A DNA stretch of 64,000 nucleotides from the NCBI GenBank assembly GCA_040753875.1, contig JBFMDV010000028.1:18636-82635 (forward strand). The letters are read 5' to 3'. Source of the DNA: Candidatus Zixiibacteriota bacterium (GTDB lineage Bacteria > Zixibacteria > MSB-5A5 > GN15 > FEB-12). Within the stretch, counting starts at the first letter, position 1; the number at the start of each line of letters is the position of its first letter. Under the pieces are notes generated by a model, which saw only the letters and a list, made by a program, of their open reading frames with translations, had not been told where the DNA came from and searched no databases. Shown here one piece after another: positions 34,935 to 44,640 of the stretch. The translations under genes and the position numbers were made by a program.

Positions 34935-37900
34935 ATGAGACCACAGTCGCGACTCGCAGTCATCGTCTCCCTCATGATTCTGATTCTGACCGCCGGCAGC
35001 GCGCTGGCGGACCTGGACTTCGCTGTCAAACTCCGCACGGGTGACGTTTACACAACCACCAACAAAACCGCCATGCCGGCTTCAGCGGGGTTGGTAGATA
35101 AGCACATTTTGATACAATTCAATGGCCCCGTAACGGACCAGGAGAAAGCCCGCCTGACAACGCTTGGCATCGAGGTACTCGATTACGTCCCTTACTATGC
35201 CTACACCGCGCGCGTGACCCGCGCCTTCGATGCCTCGAAGCTCGATGCCTATCGTGTGCGCTGGTACGGCGAGATCAAGGCCGACTATAAAATATCCCCA
35301 TATATCACCGAGGTAGGCATCAAACCGTGGGCGCGTCGGGGCGGCGATTTGGTGCAGTATACGATAGTGCTGCATCGCGACGAAGATATCGATTTCTGGA
35401 GCACTGAACTCCAGGCACAGCTTGGTGCGCAGATCGTCGGCCAGGAACGCACGACCAATGCGATTGAGTTGATAATTCCTGAACCGTCTTTTTATCGACT
35501 GTCCGAGTTGGACGCTATTGTCTGGATCGAGCCGGCGCCACCGGACCCGATTGAATACAACAACTCTGCCCGCGTCAACACCAACGCCGAAGTGGCGCAA
35601 GCCGCGCCAATGAATCTATCGGGTCTTGGGGTGTCGGTGGCCGAATGGGATGGTGGCGGCGTGGACGGAAATCACAATGATTTCGGCCGTCGGGTGACCT
35701 CGATGGACGGAGCTGCGATTGCCACCCACGCGACACATGTGGCCGGGACCGTGCTCGGTTCCGGCTCTGAATCGGGCGGGACCTATCGCGGCATGGCGCC
35801 TGAGGCAGAACTGCTGTCCTATTTGTGGTGGGGCAGCGCTTCATCGGCGTTCAATCAGTATTCAAACGTGATCAATAACTACAACGCCACCATAAGCACA
35901 AACTCGTGGGGGTACGGGGTCGGTAACCCGGCCACGCAGGCAGCGTGCGAAGCGACGCTCGGCAACTATTACAGCGAGGATGCCACGCTCGACAATTTGG
36001 TGCGAGGTTCCGCAGGTGAACCGATAGTCATCTGCTGGGCGGCCGGGAATCAGCGGGGCAGTTCCTCCTCCTATTGCGGTTCGATCGGCTGGACGTATAA
36101 CACCGTCGATCCCCTGGCCAGCTCAAAGAACGTGATCACTGTCGGGGCGATCAATTCAAACAACAGCAGCATGACCAGTTTTTCATCGTGGGGCCCCACC
36201 GACGATGGTCGCATTAAGCCGGACGTCGTTGGACCCGGCTGCCAGAGTAACGACGATGGCGGCTTAACCAGTACCAGACCAGGGTCAGGGTACACGGTGT
36301 TGTGCGGTACCTCGATGGCCACACCGGCGGTGGCCGGGGTTGTGGCTTTGGTACGAGAGTCGTGGGACCTGCATTTCGCACCATCAAACCCGCTATCTTC
36401 GACCATAAAGGGAGTTCTGATAAACACGGCCATCGATCTGGGGAATGTCGGTCCGGACTTCGCGAATGGCCACGGTAAAGTGGATGCTGTCGCGGCCTGT
36501 AACAAGATCGCCGTCGGTGGGCCCTCGTATCAGGAAAATCAGATATCGACCGGGCAAACGCAGGTCTATGACTTGACAGTTCCAAGCGGCGCTGCCAAAG
36601 TTAAGCTCACGCTGGTGTGGGATGATCCTGGGGGAGCGGGGATCGCCGGGAAGAACCTCATCAACGATCTCGACCTGACTTTGGTGGATCCGTTTGGCGC
36701 CGAACATCAGCCATGGGTGCTCAATCCGCTGATTCCGAGCCTGGCGGCGACCACCGCTGTGGATCGAACGAACAACGTCGAGACGGTCGAGTTGGACAAC
36801 CCGCAGCCGGGGCTATGGAGCGCCAGGGTCAACGGGTACAATATCCCAAATGGCCCCCAGAGTTATTCGTTGGTGTTTACGCCGGACAGCATCTACACGC
36901 CCGGCAACCTCTTAGCGCTGGCTGTGTATGATAACGGCGATCAAGTCCAGAATGCCGGGACACAAGTGCCTGTACCGTTCTGGGTCTCGAATGTGGGCGC
37001 TACCTCCGATTCTGTGCATGTCACAATTTCCGATAATCGCGGCTGGCTACTTTCGAATGTCGACACCATCGTCATACTGAATCAGTTTGATTCATCGTAC
37101 GTCCCGGTCACAGCACAGATTCCCGGAGGATTGCTGGCCGGTGACAGCACGCTCGTTACGTGTAGCGCCGTCAGCGAAACCGACACAGTAGTGACTGCAC
37201 AGGGCGTAGTGGAGCTCTCCGTCGCCGCAGTTCATGTCATCAGTGTAGCGCCGCCGACGGCAGACACGGTCCCGTCACCGACGTCGTACCCGTTCTCGGC
37301 AATGGTCCGCAACGAAGGGAACGCCTTCAACACGATCACGGTGTCGCCATCCGATCAACGGCAGTGGGCATTCTCACCGGCGAACCGCGTAGTCGGTATT
37401 TCACCAGGAGACAGTGCCGTTGTGTCCTTCACACTGGCAGTGCCGCCCGAAGAAGCTCATATGGCAACTAATCAGGTTACCCTGAATGCCACCAGCACGG
37501 GCGGAGCAACCGATGCACCGGTGTTCGTTCTAACCGTCTACAACCCTTTTCCGCCCCCCACGCTGCTGATACCCGATGCCTCCGCGTACACGCAGAGCCG
37601 CACGCCGGAGTTTGCATGGACTAAAGAATCAGGGACGACGTTCCGGTTGTATGTCGCGCAGGACAGCTCGATGACCTCCCCGATCCGCAACTACGGAAGC
37701 TTGACAGATACCGTCTTCAGTCTGCCGCCAGCCGACTCTCTGATTGATGGCGTCTACTATTGGGCAGTGCGGCTATACGTGGGGGTGGACTCGTCATCGC
37801 TCCAGCGATACCCGCACAGGGTAGTAGTGGACAATACGCCGCCAACATCAGTGGGCGCGGTTTCACCCATCAATCGTTACGACAGCTTAATAACCGTGAT

Positions 37901-38660
37901 CTTCACGCTCTCCGGGACACCACCTCCCCCATATGTGGGCAAGGCTCCCGAATGGAATGAGATTCAGGTGGCTAATGACTCAACCTTCGGCTCCCTCATC
38001 TCGACTCTGGCGCTTGATGCGTTTACTGTCCCGGCTGCCGGCGTTCTTCCAGAAGGGCGGCTGTACTGGCGTGCCCGCCGAGTGGATTCTGCCGGCAATG
38101 CTACGGCGTTCACACCGGTCGTGAACTTCGTGCACGACACGCAGACTCCGCCAATTCCGACACCGACATTCCCGGCTAACGCCGCGACCATCGGTGGTGA
38201 TCTCGTGTTTCGTTGGGACGCCGGCCCAGTGCCGCCGTATGAACGCTCGGCTGAGTTCTATTTCCTGCACGTTTCCAATCGCGCCGACTTCGCCGACTAC
38301 AGCACCTTCGCCGATTTCCTGTTTGCGGACAGTCAACTGATACAGTCGCCGCCGCTTGTTGAAGGGACAACGTATTATTGGCGGGTGAAGACCATCGACT
38401 CGGCCGGATTCTACTCCGACTACAGCGCGCCGTTTCACTTCACGTATCTCAGCTATGTCTGCGGTGATGTGGATGGCAGTCTGACCGGGCCGGATATCAG
38501 CGACCTTTCGCGGCTTGTCGACTACCTGTTCTTTGGCGGCTCTACGCCGGATCCGGTTAATGCAGCTTCATTCGACTGCAACATGACGATCGATATCTCG
38601 GACTTGACCATCCTGGTCGATTTCCTGTTTGCCGGCGGCGCGCCTCTCTGCTGCCCATAG
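34935..38660 (+). CDS. Secreted subtilisin-like protease with dockerin-like tail
   Basis: About 1241 residues. Signal peptide MRPQSRLAVIVSLMILILTA, a long propeptide-like region to about 220, then an S8 domain with D239 (AEWDGGG), H265 (HATHVAG) and S460 (GTSMATP). A jelly-roll P-domain-like segment (about 530-650, KLTLVWDDPGG) and several Ig/fibronectin-like repeats follow, ending in a dockerin-like pair (GDVDGSLTGPDISDL; TIDISDLTILVDFLF). The first ATG at 34929 is too close to AAGGGA; the second ATG, 34935, has six-base spacing and is preferred. It is the dockerin counterpart of the type IX-tailed subtilase at 25751. Confidence 0.9.
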   Translation: MRPQSRLAVIVSLMILILTAGSALADLDFAVKLRTGDVYTTTNKTAMPASAGLVDKHILIQFNGPVTDQEKARLTTLGIEVLDYVPYYAYTARVTRAFDASKLDAYRVRWYGEIKADYKISPYITEVGIKPWARRGGDLVQYTIVLHRDEDIDFWSTELQAQLGAQIVGQERTTNAIELIIPEPSFYRLSELDAIVWIEPAPPDPIEYNNSARVNTNAEVAQAAPMNLSGLGVSVAEWDGGGVDGNHNDFGRRVTSMDGAAIATHATHVAGTVLGSGSESGGTYRGMAPEAELLSYLWWGSASSAFNQYSNVINNYNATISTNSWGYGVGNPATQAACEATLGNYYSEDATLDNLVRGSAGEPIVICWAAGNQRGSSSSYCGSIGWTYNTVDPLASSKNVITVGAINSNNSSMTSFSSWGPTDDGRIKPDVVGPGCQSNDDGGLTSTRPGSGYTVLCGTSMATPAVAGVVALVRESWDLHFAPSNPLSSTIKGVLINTAIDLGNVGPDFANGHGKVDAVAACNKIAVGGPSYQENQISTGQTQVYDLTVPSGAAKVKLTLVWDDPGGAGIAGKNLINDLDLTLVDPFGAEHQPWVLNPLIPSLAATTAVDRTNNVETVELDNPQPGLWSARVNGYNIPNGPQSYSLVFTPDSIYTPGNLLALAVYDNGDQVQNAGTQVPVPFWVSNVGATSDSVHVTISDNRGWLLSNVDTIVILNQFDSSYVPVTAQIPGGLLAGDSTLVTCSAVSETDTVVTAQGVVELSVAAVHVISVAPPTADTVPSPTSYPFSAMVRNEGNAFNTITVSPSDQRQWAFSPANRVVGISPGDSAVVSFTLAVPPEEAHMATNQVTLNATSTGGATDAPVFVLTVYNPFPPPTLLIPDASAYTQSRTPEFAWTKESGTTFRLYVAQDSSMTSPIRNYGSLTDTVFSLPPADSLIDGVYYWAVRLYVGVDSSSLQRYPHRVVVDNTPPTSVGAVSPINRYDSLITVIFTLSGTPPPPYVGKAPEWNEIQVANDSTFGSLISTLALDAFTVPAAGVLPEGRLYWRARRVDSAGNATAFTPVVNFVHDTQTPPIPTPTFPANAATIGGDLVFRWDAGPVPPYERSAEFYFLHVSNRADFADYSTFADFLFADSQLIQSPPLVEGTTYYWRVKTIDSAGFYSDYSAPFHFTYLSYVCGDVDGSLTGPDISDLSRLVDYLFFGGSTPDPVNAASFDCNMTIDISDLTILVDFLFAGGAPLCCP

Positions 38661-38686
38661 CCAGACTGACTGCTTGCTTTACCAAG

Positions 38687-38712
38687 GACCCGCCACGGCG
38701 GGTCTTTTTTTT
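38687..38712 (+). terminator. Rho-independent terminator
   Basis: 7-base stem GACCCGC / GCGGGTC with a 4-base loop and a run of eight T residues, 26 bases after the dockerin subtilase. Confidence 0.9.
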
Positions 38713-38753
38713 GCCTTGGACAAGACCAATCGCGAGTTTGCGTCTTTTGCAGC

Positions 38754-38759
38754 TATATT
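38754..38759 (+). promoter_or_regulatory. TATATT -10 box directly before the isoaspartate methyltransferase gene
   Basis: TATATT six bases before the ATG at 38766, with no ribosome-binding site between them, suggesting a leaderless transcript. No convincing -35 was found. Confidence 0.4.
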
Positions 38760-38765
38760 ACTCTT

Positions 38766-39455
38766 ATGAGATTTCCCTGGAACGGCAGACACGAGGAGCA
38801 GTTCGCTGAACTGCGGGAGGCGATGGTGCTTGAGCAGATCGAGCGGCGCGGCATCACTGACCGCACCGTACTCGACGCCATGCGTACAGTGCCACGCCAT
38901 TTTTTTGTTCCCGAATCGAGTAGGGCGGACGCCTACGCCGATGGGCCGCTGTCAATTGGTCACGGCCAGACAATCTCCCAGCCATACGTGGTGGCCTCGA
39001 TGACCGAGGCGTTAAGGCTTGACCATCGCAGCCGAGTTCTGGAGGTGGGGACAGGCTCGGGGTATCAGACGGCCGTCCTCGCCGAAATTGCCGCGCGAGT
39101 GTATTCTATTGAGATTCTCCCCGACCTGTCGCAGCGTGCGACCGTCCTGTTGGCCAGACTTGGGTACACGAATATCGAGACTTCGGTGAGAAACGGCTAT
39201 CACGGCTGGCCCGAGGAGGCTCCGTTTGACGGCATCATCGTGACGGCCGCAGCCAGCCATGTACCGCCCGACCTGTTAACGCAAATGGCCGAAACCGGCC
39301 GACTGGTCATTCCGGTTCAGGAGTACGGTCCGGAACGGCAGGACCTGGTGTTGGTGGAGCGAACCGATGGCGGCCTGAAACGGCAGGTCCTGTATCAGGT
39401 CAGGTTTGTGCCGCTGGTTGAAGAAGGCGGCCTGTCGGATAACCTGGACCCATGA
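38766..39455 (+). CDS. pcm: Protein-L-isoaspartate O-methyltransferase
   Basis: 229 residues, the usual family length. The N-terminal PCMT signature VPRHFFVPESSRADAYADG, the substrate-binding loop GHGQTISQPYVVASM, and SAM-binding motif I LEVGTGSGYQTAVLAEI are all present. It methylates L-isoaspartyl residues in damaged proteins to start repair, using SAM. The start is set by family alignment; the TATATT box just upstream implies a leaderless message. A terminator upstream separates it from the subtilase. Confidence 0.95.
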   Translation: MRFPWNGRHEEQFAELREAMVLEQIERRGITDRTVLDAMRTVPRHFFVPESSRADAYADGPLSIGHGQTISQPYVVASMTEALRLDHRSRVLEVGTGSGYQTAVLAEIAARVYSIEILPDLSQRATVLLARLGYTNIETSVRNGYHGWPEEAPFDGIIVTAAASHVPPDLLTQMAETGRLVIPVQEYGPERQDLVLVERTDGGLKRQVLYQVRFVPLVEEGGLSDNLDP

Positions 39456-39542
39456 TTTAGGCCGGAACCTTTACCGGCCAGATGCGTCATAGTACTATTG
39501 TTATCGGTATCCATACGTTCACATCGTGTAAGGAGACGCAGC

Positions 39543-42236
39543 ATGCGCGTGTTTCATCGAGTCATTCTCCTCACCTCCCTATGCGCCGTACTTCTGACCG
39601 ACCTGGCCCTCGCCGGTCGCAGGGAGTATACGCTGACCGGCCTCAAGAAGCCGATCTCCGCTAAAGGATCATCCGGACTAAGCGACAGCGAGAAGCCGTT
39701 CGCCGACGTGGTCAAGAATCGTGTGGCCATTGGGGGGCTCTTCACGTTCTATCTGGACACCACCACCAACAGTATGTTCATGGCGATCAAGCCACACCAG
39801 TTCGACAAAGTGTTCCTGTGCGGAACCACGCTCTCACGCGCCGAAGGAGCCTTTTTCGATAACGGCGCCATGGACGAAACTTTCCCGTTCTACTTCACGC
39901 GAGTCGGCAAAAAAGTCATGATGATGGAGAAGAACCTTCGCCTGCGTGCCGACAGCAGTTCCAGCCTGCGGCGGGCGGTCTCTTCGGGGCTGTCGGATCA
40001 CTTGTTTTCCTCCGCCAAAGTTGAGTCGAAACCGGATACCAGCGGCGCCATCCTGGTGGATGCCTCGGCGTTCTTTGTCCGGGACGCTAACAATGTCAAC
40101 TACTTCCTGGGTCAGATGGGCCAGACCGGTCTGGCATTCGATCGTGACAATTCCTATCTGGAATTGGTCAAGTCATTTCCGGAGAACTCCGAGATCGATG
40201 TCCGCCTCCATTACCGAACCGCCAAGCCGGTTTCGGCGGTGACTATGCAGAACCCGTACTCGCTGTTTCATACCTATCATTACTCATTATCTAACCTTCC
40301 AGAAACGGACTACGTGCCGCGCATCGCGGATGACCGCGTCGGGCACTTTCAGACTCTTTACGAGGACTACTCCACCCTCGACAAGGAGACACCCTATGTG
40401 CGGTACATCAATCGCTGGAATCTGAAGAAGAAAGACCCAGATGCGCGGATCTCAGAGCCGGTGGAGCCGATCGTGTTCTGGGTAGAGAACACTGTCCCTA
40501 AAGAGTATCGCGGCGCAGTGGCCGAGGGCATTGAGTTCTGGAATCCTGCATTCGAAAAGATCGGGTTCCGGAGCGCGATCATCGCCAGGCAGATGCCGGA
40601 CACAGCCACCTGGGACCCCGCCGACGTGCGATACAACACAGTTCGTTGGATGGTCATTCCAGGGGGCGGATATGCGGTCGGGCCAAGCCGAGCCAATCCT
40701 TTCACCGGCCAGATATACGACGCTGATATCCGGGTGTCGTCAGACTTCATCCGCTACATGTTCAGCAACATGGAGAATTTCATCAAGCCGGTATCGTTTG
40801 ACGGCATGATCGCCGATGACACCATTGGGTTCCGGAAGGCGCTCTCCCAGAGATCGATCGAATCGGGCAGCTTCTGCACCTATGGGTCGGAGTCCGCCAT
40901 GGAGGCAGCTTTCGGACTGGCGTATCTCGAAAGCATGGGAGATCTGGCCAACAAGGACTCGCTCACAAAAGAATATGTGCACTCGTACATTGTCGAACTT
41001 GTCGCCCACGAGGTGGGACACACGCTGGGGTTCCGGCATAATTTTAAGGCATCGACAGCGTACGCACTCGAGCAACTGGCGAACCGGGATTTCACGCGGA
41101 CCCACAGCACCGGCGGCACCGTCATGGATTACACCCCGCCGAATATCGCCGGAAAGGGAAAACCACAGGGTGAATACTATGCCTCCACACCCGGTCCCTA
41201 TGACAACTGGGTAATCGAATACGCCTACTCCGATTTCGGCGCCGAAACCCCCGAGGAAGAACTGCCGAAATTGAACGAGATCGCATCCCGGACGGCCGAT
41301 CTGACGCTGGCGTACGGTACCGACGAGGATGCTTTCGGCATCAGTCCAAAATCGGTGGACCCTGCCTGCAATCTGTTTGACCAGGGGAACGACGCGCTGA
41401 AATTCGCACGGCACAAGATCGGATTAACCCGCGAACTGTGGACCAACACGATCAAGGAATTCGAAAAGCCGGGAACGCGCTATCAGAAGATACTGTCCGT
41501 ATTCCAGACCGGCTGGCGGTCGTATATCGAAGCCGCGCAGTGGGCGCCCAAATATGTCGGCGGCCTGTACGTGCGGCGCTCCCATATCGGCGATCCAAGC
41601 GGGACAGACCCGTTCGAACCGGTGGCCGCAGCGGACCAACGGAAAGCGGTCGAATTCCTGAGTGAGAATTTCTATGCTCCCAAGGCGTTCGACCTGCCCG
41701 CCGAGCTTCTCAACAAACTACAGCAGGAGAACCTTCAGGACTTCACCTTCTCAGCATTCACCACACCTCAGGTCGATTATCCGTTCCATCAGATGGTGCT
41801 CGCAGTCCAGAAGCTCTCGCTCGACAAGTTGTATCACCCGCTTACGATCGGGCGCCTCCTGAACAATTCGAGCCGGTTCAAAGCGGGGCAGGAAAAGTAC
41901 ACCATGTTCGATATGTTCACGGATGTCCGCAAGTCGATCTGGTCGGAAGCCGCGACGGCCGCAAATGTCAACAGTTTCCGCCGCCAGTTGCAACTGGCGC
42001 ATTTGGGAGAGGTGATCGATATCTATCTGAGCAACCCGGCCATGTATCCATCGGACGCCCGCTCGTTGGCAGCCAACGACCTGGATATTCTGGAGAACGC
42101 CGCATCACGTGCGGCTGCGGCGGGCGGAGTCGATGATATGTCGCGAGCGCATTACAAAGAAGTGGTGCGTCAGATTGCCGCGGCCAAGAAAGCGCAGCGG
42201 AGTTACTCGTCAGGCATTATGATCATGGGCGGTTGA
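39543..42236 (+). CDS. Secreted zinc-dependent metalloprotease, DUF5117/DUF4953-like
   Basis: 897 residues. Signal peptide MRVFHRVILLTSLCAVLLTDLALA. The large N-terminal region resembles the DUF5118/DUF5117 part of this family (FTFYLDTTTNSMFMAIKPHQ). The catalytic part contains the extended zinc motif HEVGHTLGFRHNF near residue 490, typical of metzincins, with a Met-containing GGTVMDYTPPN turn. A C-terminal DUF4953-like helical region follows. This family is common in Bacteroidetes and relatives. AAGGAG upstream of the ATG supports the start. It has no sorting tail, so it is likely periplasmic or outer-membrane associated. Confidence 0.88.
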   Translation: MRVFHRVILLTSLCAVLLTDLALAGRREYTLTGLKKPISAKGSSGLSDSEKPFADVVKNRVAIGGLFTFYLDTTTNSMFMAIKPHQFDKVFLCGTTLSRAEGAFFDNGAMDETFPFYFTRVGKKVMMMEKNLRLRADSSSSLRRAVSSGLSDHLFSSAKVESKPDTSGAILVDASAFFVRDANNVNYFLGQMGQTGLAFDRDNSYLELVKSFPENSEIDVRLHYRTAKPVSAVTMQNPYSLFHTYHYSLSNLPETDYVPRIADDRVGHFQTLYEDYSTLDKETPYVRYINRWNLKKKDPDARISEPVEPIVFWVENTVPKEYRGAVAEGIEFWNPAFEKIGFRSAIIARQMPDTATWDPADVRYNTVRWMVIPGGGYAVGPSRANPFTGQIYDADIRVSSDFIRYMFSNMENFIKPVSFDGMIADDTIGFRKALSQRSIESGSFCTYGSESAMEAAFGLAYLESMGDLANKDSLTKEYVHSYIVELVAHEVGHTLGFRHNFKASTAYALEQLANRDFTRTHSTGGTVMDYTPPNIAGKGKPQGEYYASTPGPYDNWVIEYAYSDFGAETPEEELPKLNEIASRTADLTLAYGTDEDAFGISPKSVDPACNLFDQGNDALKFARHKIGLTRELWTNTIKEFEKPGTRYQKILSVFQTGWRSYIEAAQWAPKYVGGLYVRRSHIGDPSGTDPFEPVAAADQRKAVEFLSENFYAPKAFDLPAELLNKLQQENLQDFTFSAFTTPQVDYPFHQMVLAVQKLSLDKLYHPLTIGRLLNNSSRFKAGQEKYTMFDMFTDVRKSIWSEAATAANVNSFRRQLQLAHLGEVIDIYLSNPAMYPSDARSLAANDLDILENAASRAAAAGGVDDMSRAHYKEVVRQIAAAKKAQRSYSSGIMIMGG

Positions 42237-42266
42237 CGCCAGGGGAGTTGACAAAGATCGGTCTTT

Positions 42267-42296
42267 CGGGGTCGGAGTAATCCGGCCCCGTTTTTC
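42267..42296 (+). terminator. Rho-independent terminator
   Basis: 9-base stem CGGGGTCGG / CCGGCCCCG (one mismatch) with a 6-base loop and TTTTT, 30 bases after the metalloprotease stop. Confidence 0.85.
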
Positions 42297-42325
42297 TTCA
42301 CCAATGGAACGGTGTGATTGGGGAG

Positions 42326-43195
42326 TTATTTGCGGTTGTTGTTGGCCGACTGGTAGAAGAACTTGATGTAATTCCAGGCGTCACGAGCCTTGTCGGCATA
42401 GACGAACAACTTGATGTCTTCTTCGTCGATCGTCCCTTCGGCTACCAGGTGCTCGAACGCGATCACTTTGCGCCAATATTTCTCGCCGAACAAAACGATG
42501 GGCAACGGTTTGACCTTTTTCGTCTGCACGAGGGTCAGAGCTTCGAACAGTTCGTCCAGTGTGCCAAAACCGCCCGGAAATGCCACCAGCGCTTTGGCAC
42601 GCATCAGGAAGTGCATTTTGCGGATGGCGAAGTAATGGAACTGCATACACAGGTCACGGGAGATGTAGGGATTCGGTTCCTGCTCCATCGGCAGCGTGAT
42701 GTTCAAACCGATTGACTTGGCGTTGACATCGAAGGCTCCGCGATTGGCGGCCTCCATGATGCCGGGACCACCACCTGTCACGATGACATATTCGTGGCGG
42801 TCGGCCATCTGGCACTCCGACGATACCAGGCGGGCGAACTCGCGAGCTTCATCATAATAACGGGATTTGGTCTGGATCGACTTCGCTACGGCCAGCTGCT
42901 TGCGAAGGGCCCGGTCCCTGGGGCGCGATTTCACTCGTTTGGCAAGTTGGGCAACTCTGCGCTGTGCGTCGGCCGGTTCCACAATGCGTGTCCCGCCGAA
43001 CACGACGATGGTCGATTGTACTTTGTGCTCACGGAACAGCATCTCCGGCTTCAGCAATTCAAGCTGAAGGCGCACCGGACGAAGGTCATCCCGTTTCAGA
43101 AATTCGAGATCTTCATAGGCAACGCGGTACGCCGAAGTCTCCTTGAGCGCAGCTAGTTTCTTCTCCCGGTCTGTCCGCTTGCGAAAGATCCTCAT
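42326..43195 (-). CDS. LOG-family (TIGR00730-type) Rossmann-fold protein
   Basis: 289 residues, longer than the minimal LOG (about 190) because of an N-terminal extension of roughly 80 residues. Signature motifs are VTGGGPGIMEAANRGA and the active-site PGGFGTLDELFEAL. LOG-family enzymes hydrolyse nucleoside 5'-monophosphates to free base and ribose-5-phosphate; old annotations as lysine decarboxylase are wrong. CAGGAG nine bases upstream of the ATG supports the start. It lies 63 bases downstream of phosphofructokinase on the same strand and may be co-transcribed with it. Confidence 0.9.
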   Translation of the reverse strand: MRIFRKRTDREKKLAALKETSAYRVAYEDLEFLKRDDLRPVRLQLELLKPEMLFREHKVQSTIVVFGGTRIVEPADAQRRVAQLAKRVKSRPRDRALRKQLAVAKSIQTKSRYYDEAREFARLVSSECQMADRHEYVIVTGGGPGIMEAANRGAFDVNAKSIGLNITLPMEQEPNPYISRDLCMQFHYFAIRKMHFLMRAKALVAFPGGFGTLDELFEALTLVQTKKVKPLPIVLFGEKYWRKVIAFEHLVAEGTIDEEDIKLFVYADKARDAWNYIKFFYQSANNNRK

Positions 43196-43258
43196 GAAGA
43201 CATGCTCCTGGAAATGTTTACTAATAAACGCTGAAAGCGGACAGTCATTCGAACCCGG

Positions 43259-44398
43259 CTACCTGGCCACATCGGCGAGATACTTTTCAAGTGAGATAGA
43301 AGTGGGAACACCCAGACTTATTCCAACTGACTGCGCTGTTTTCACCCAGGGATGTTCTGGTGTGACCAGGCGTAGTTTTCCGGCAACATCTTTGATAGCG
43401 ACCGAGGTCAGCTCGTTCCTCTGCAGCGCCACCATGCGACCATAGTCGCCGCGCATCACCAGGTGGACCGCTTCCACACCCAGCCGCGTAGCCAGAATTC
43501 GGTCGAACGCGCTCGGCGAGCCACCGCGGAGCAGGTGACCCAGAATGGTGACCCGGCATTCGATATTCAGAATCCCCTCGAGTTGCGCTGCTATCTGACG
43601 CGACACACCACCCAGCCGAATGGCATCGGGCGAGTTTTTGACCCGGCGACTTACCGTCATTTCGCCGCCGACCGGCTTGGCTCCCTCGCCAACAATGACG
43701 ATCGAGAAGTTCTTTCCCTGGCCGTTGCGGATACGGACCTGCTCGCAGATCGAGTCAATATCGTATGGAAATTCCGGTATCAGAATGATATCGCCACCCC
43801 CGGCCAATCCGGAGCCGAGCGCCAGCCATCCGGCATATCGCCCCATCACCTCGATCAGCATCACCCGATGGTGAGACTGCGCCGTTGTATGAATGCGGTC
43901 GATGGCATCGGTGGCCGCCACAAGGGCAGAATCGAATCCAAACGTGACATCGGTACCGACCAGATCATTGTCAATGGTCTTGGGCACACCGACTACCCGC
44001 AACCCCTTTTCCGCCATCCCGGCTGAAGCCGCCATGGTGCCGTCACCGCCTATGGCGATTAGCGAGTCCAACCCGAGTCGCTCGAAATTCAGAAGTCCCT
44101 GCGAAGACCTGTCCAGATAGACGTAATCATCCCCCTGAAGCACCGGGAAACGGAATGGGTCACACCGGTTGGACGTCCCAAGTATGGTCCCCCCTTGCGA
44201 CAACAGGCCGGACACATCCTTGGAATCCAGAGTGCGATACCGGCTCTCGATCAGACCTTCGTAGCCATCGGCAAAACCGACCACCTCGGCGCCATAGTCG
44301 TTTTCGGCGGTGCGAACCACCGCCCGGATGACGGCATTGAGGCCCGGGCAGTCGCCACCGCCGGTCAGAATGCCGATCCGTCTCTTTGCTTTTGCCAT
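43259..44398 (-). CDS. pfkA: 6-phosphofructokinase
   Basis: 379 residues. Glycolytic kinase phosphorylating fructose 6-phosphate. Family motifs: GGGDCPGLNAVIRA, GGDGTMAASAGMA, PKTIDND, IEVMGRYAGWLA and LGHLLRGGSPSAFDR. The combination of Gly in GGDGT with Lys in PKTIDND (instead of Gly in E. coli PGTIDND) is that of the group III / mixed type, usually ATP-using though related to PPi-dependent enzymes; the donor is not certain. It is divergent from the alpha-glucan phosphorylase gene, which also feeds sugar phosphates into glycolysis. No strong SD was seen; a TAAGAT lies six bases before the ATG. Confidence 0.95.
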   Translation of the reverse strand: MAKAKRRIGILTGGGDCPGLNAVIRAVVRTAENDYGAEVVGFADGYEGLIESRYRTLDSKDVSGLLSQGGTILGTSNRCDPFRFPVLQGDDYVYLDRSSQGLLNFERLGLDSLIAIGGDGTMAASAGMAEKGLRVVGVPKTIDNDLVGTDVTFGFDSALVAATDAIDRIHTTAQSHHRVMLIEVMGRYAGWLALGSGLAGGGDIILIPEFPYDIDSICEQVRIRNGQGKNFSIVIVGEGAKPVGGEMTVSRRVKNSPDAIRLGGVSRQIAAQLEGILNIECRVTILGHLLRGGSPSAFDRILATRLGVEAVHLVMRGDYGRMVALQRNELTSVAIKDVAGKLRLVTPEHPWVKTAQSVGISLGVPTSISLEKYLADVAR

Positions 44399-44640
44399 AT
44401 GTTTATCTTACCACACTTGGTGCGCACAGAAAACAAGTATTTGCGGTTGCCCACCTCTTTTTGTTTACTATCATCGGTAAGTTGACTTTCCGACTGAACC
44501 CCTCGGCGCCGATGAAACGGAAGACAGTAGCGCCAGAGTGTCCCGACAGTTGGTAAATAAATGTGTCGGCGGGTCGATATTTATGAGGTAATGGCGGACT
44601 GATGGCGAGCCGCTCCCACAAGGCATAACAGGGATGTAAC

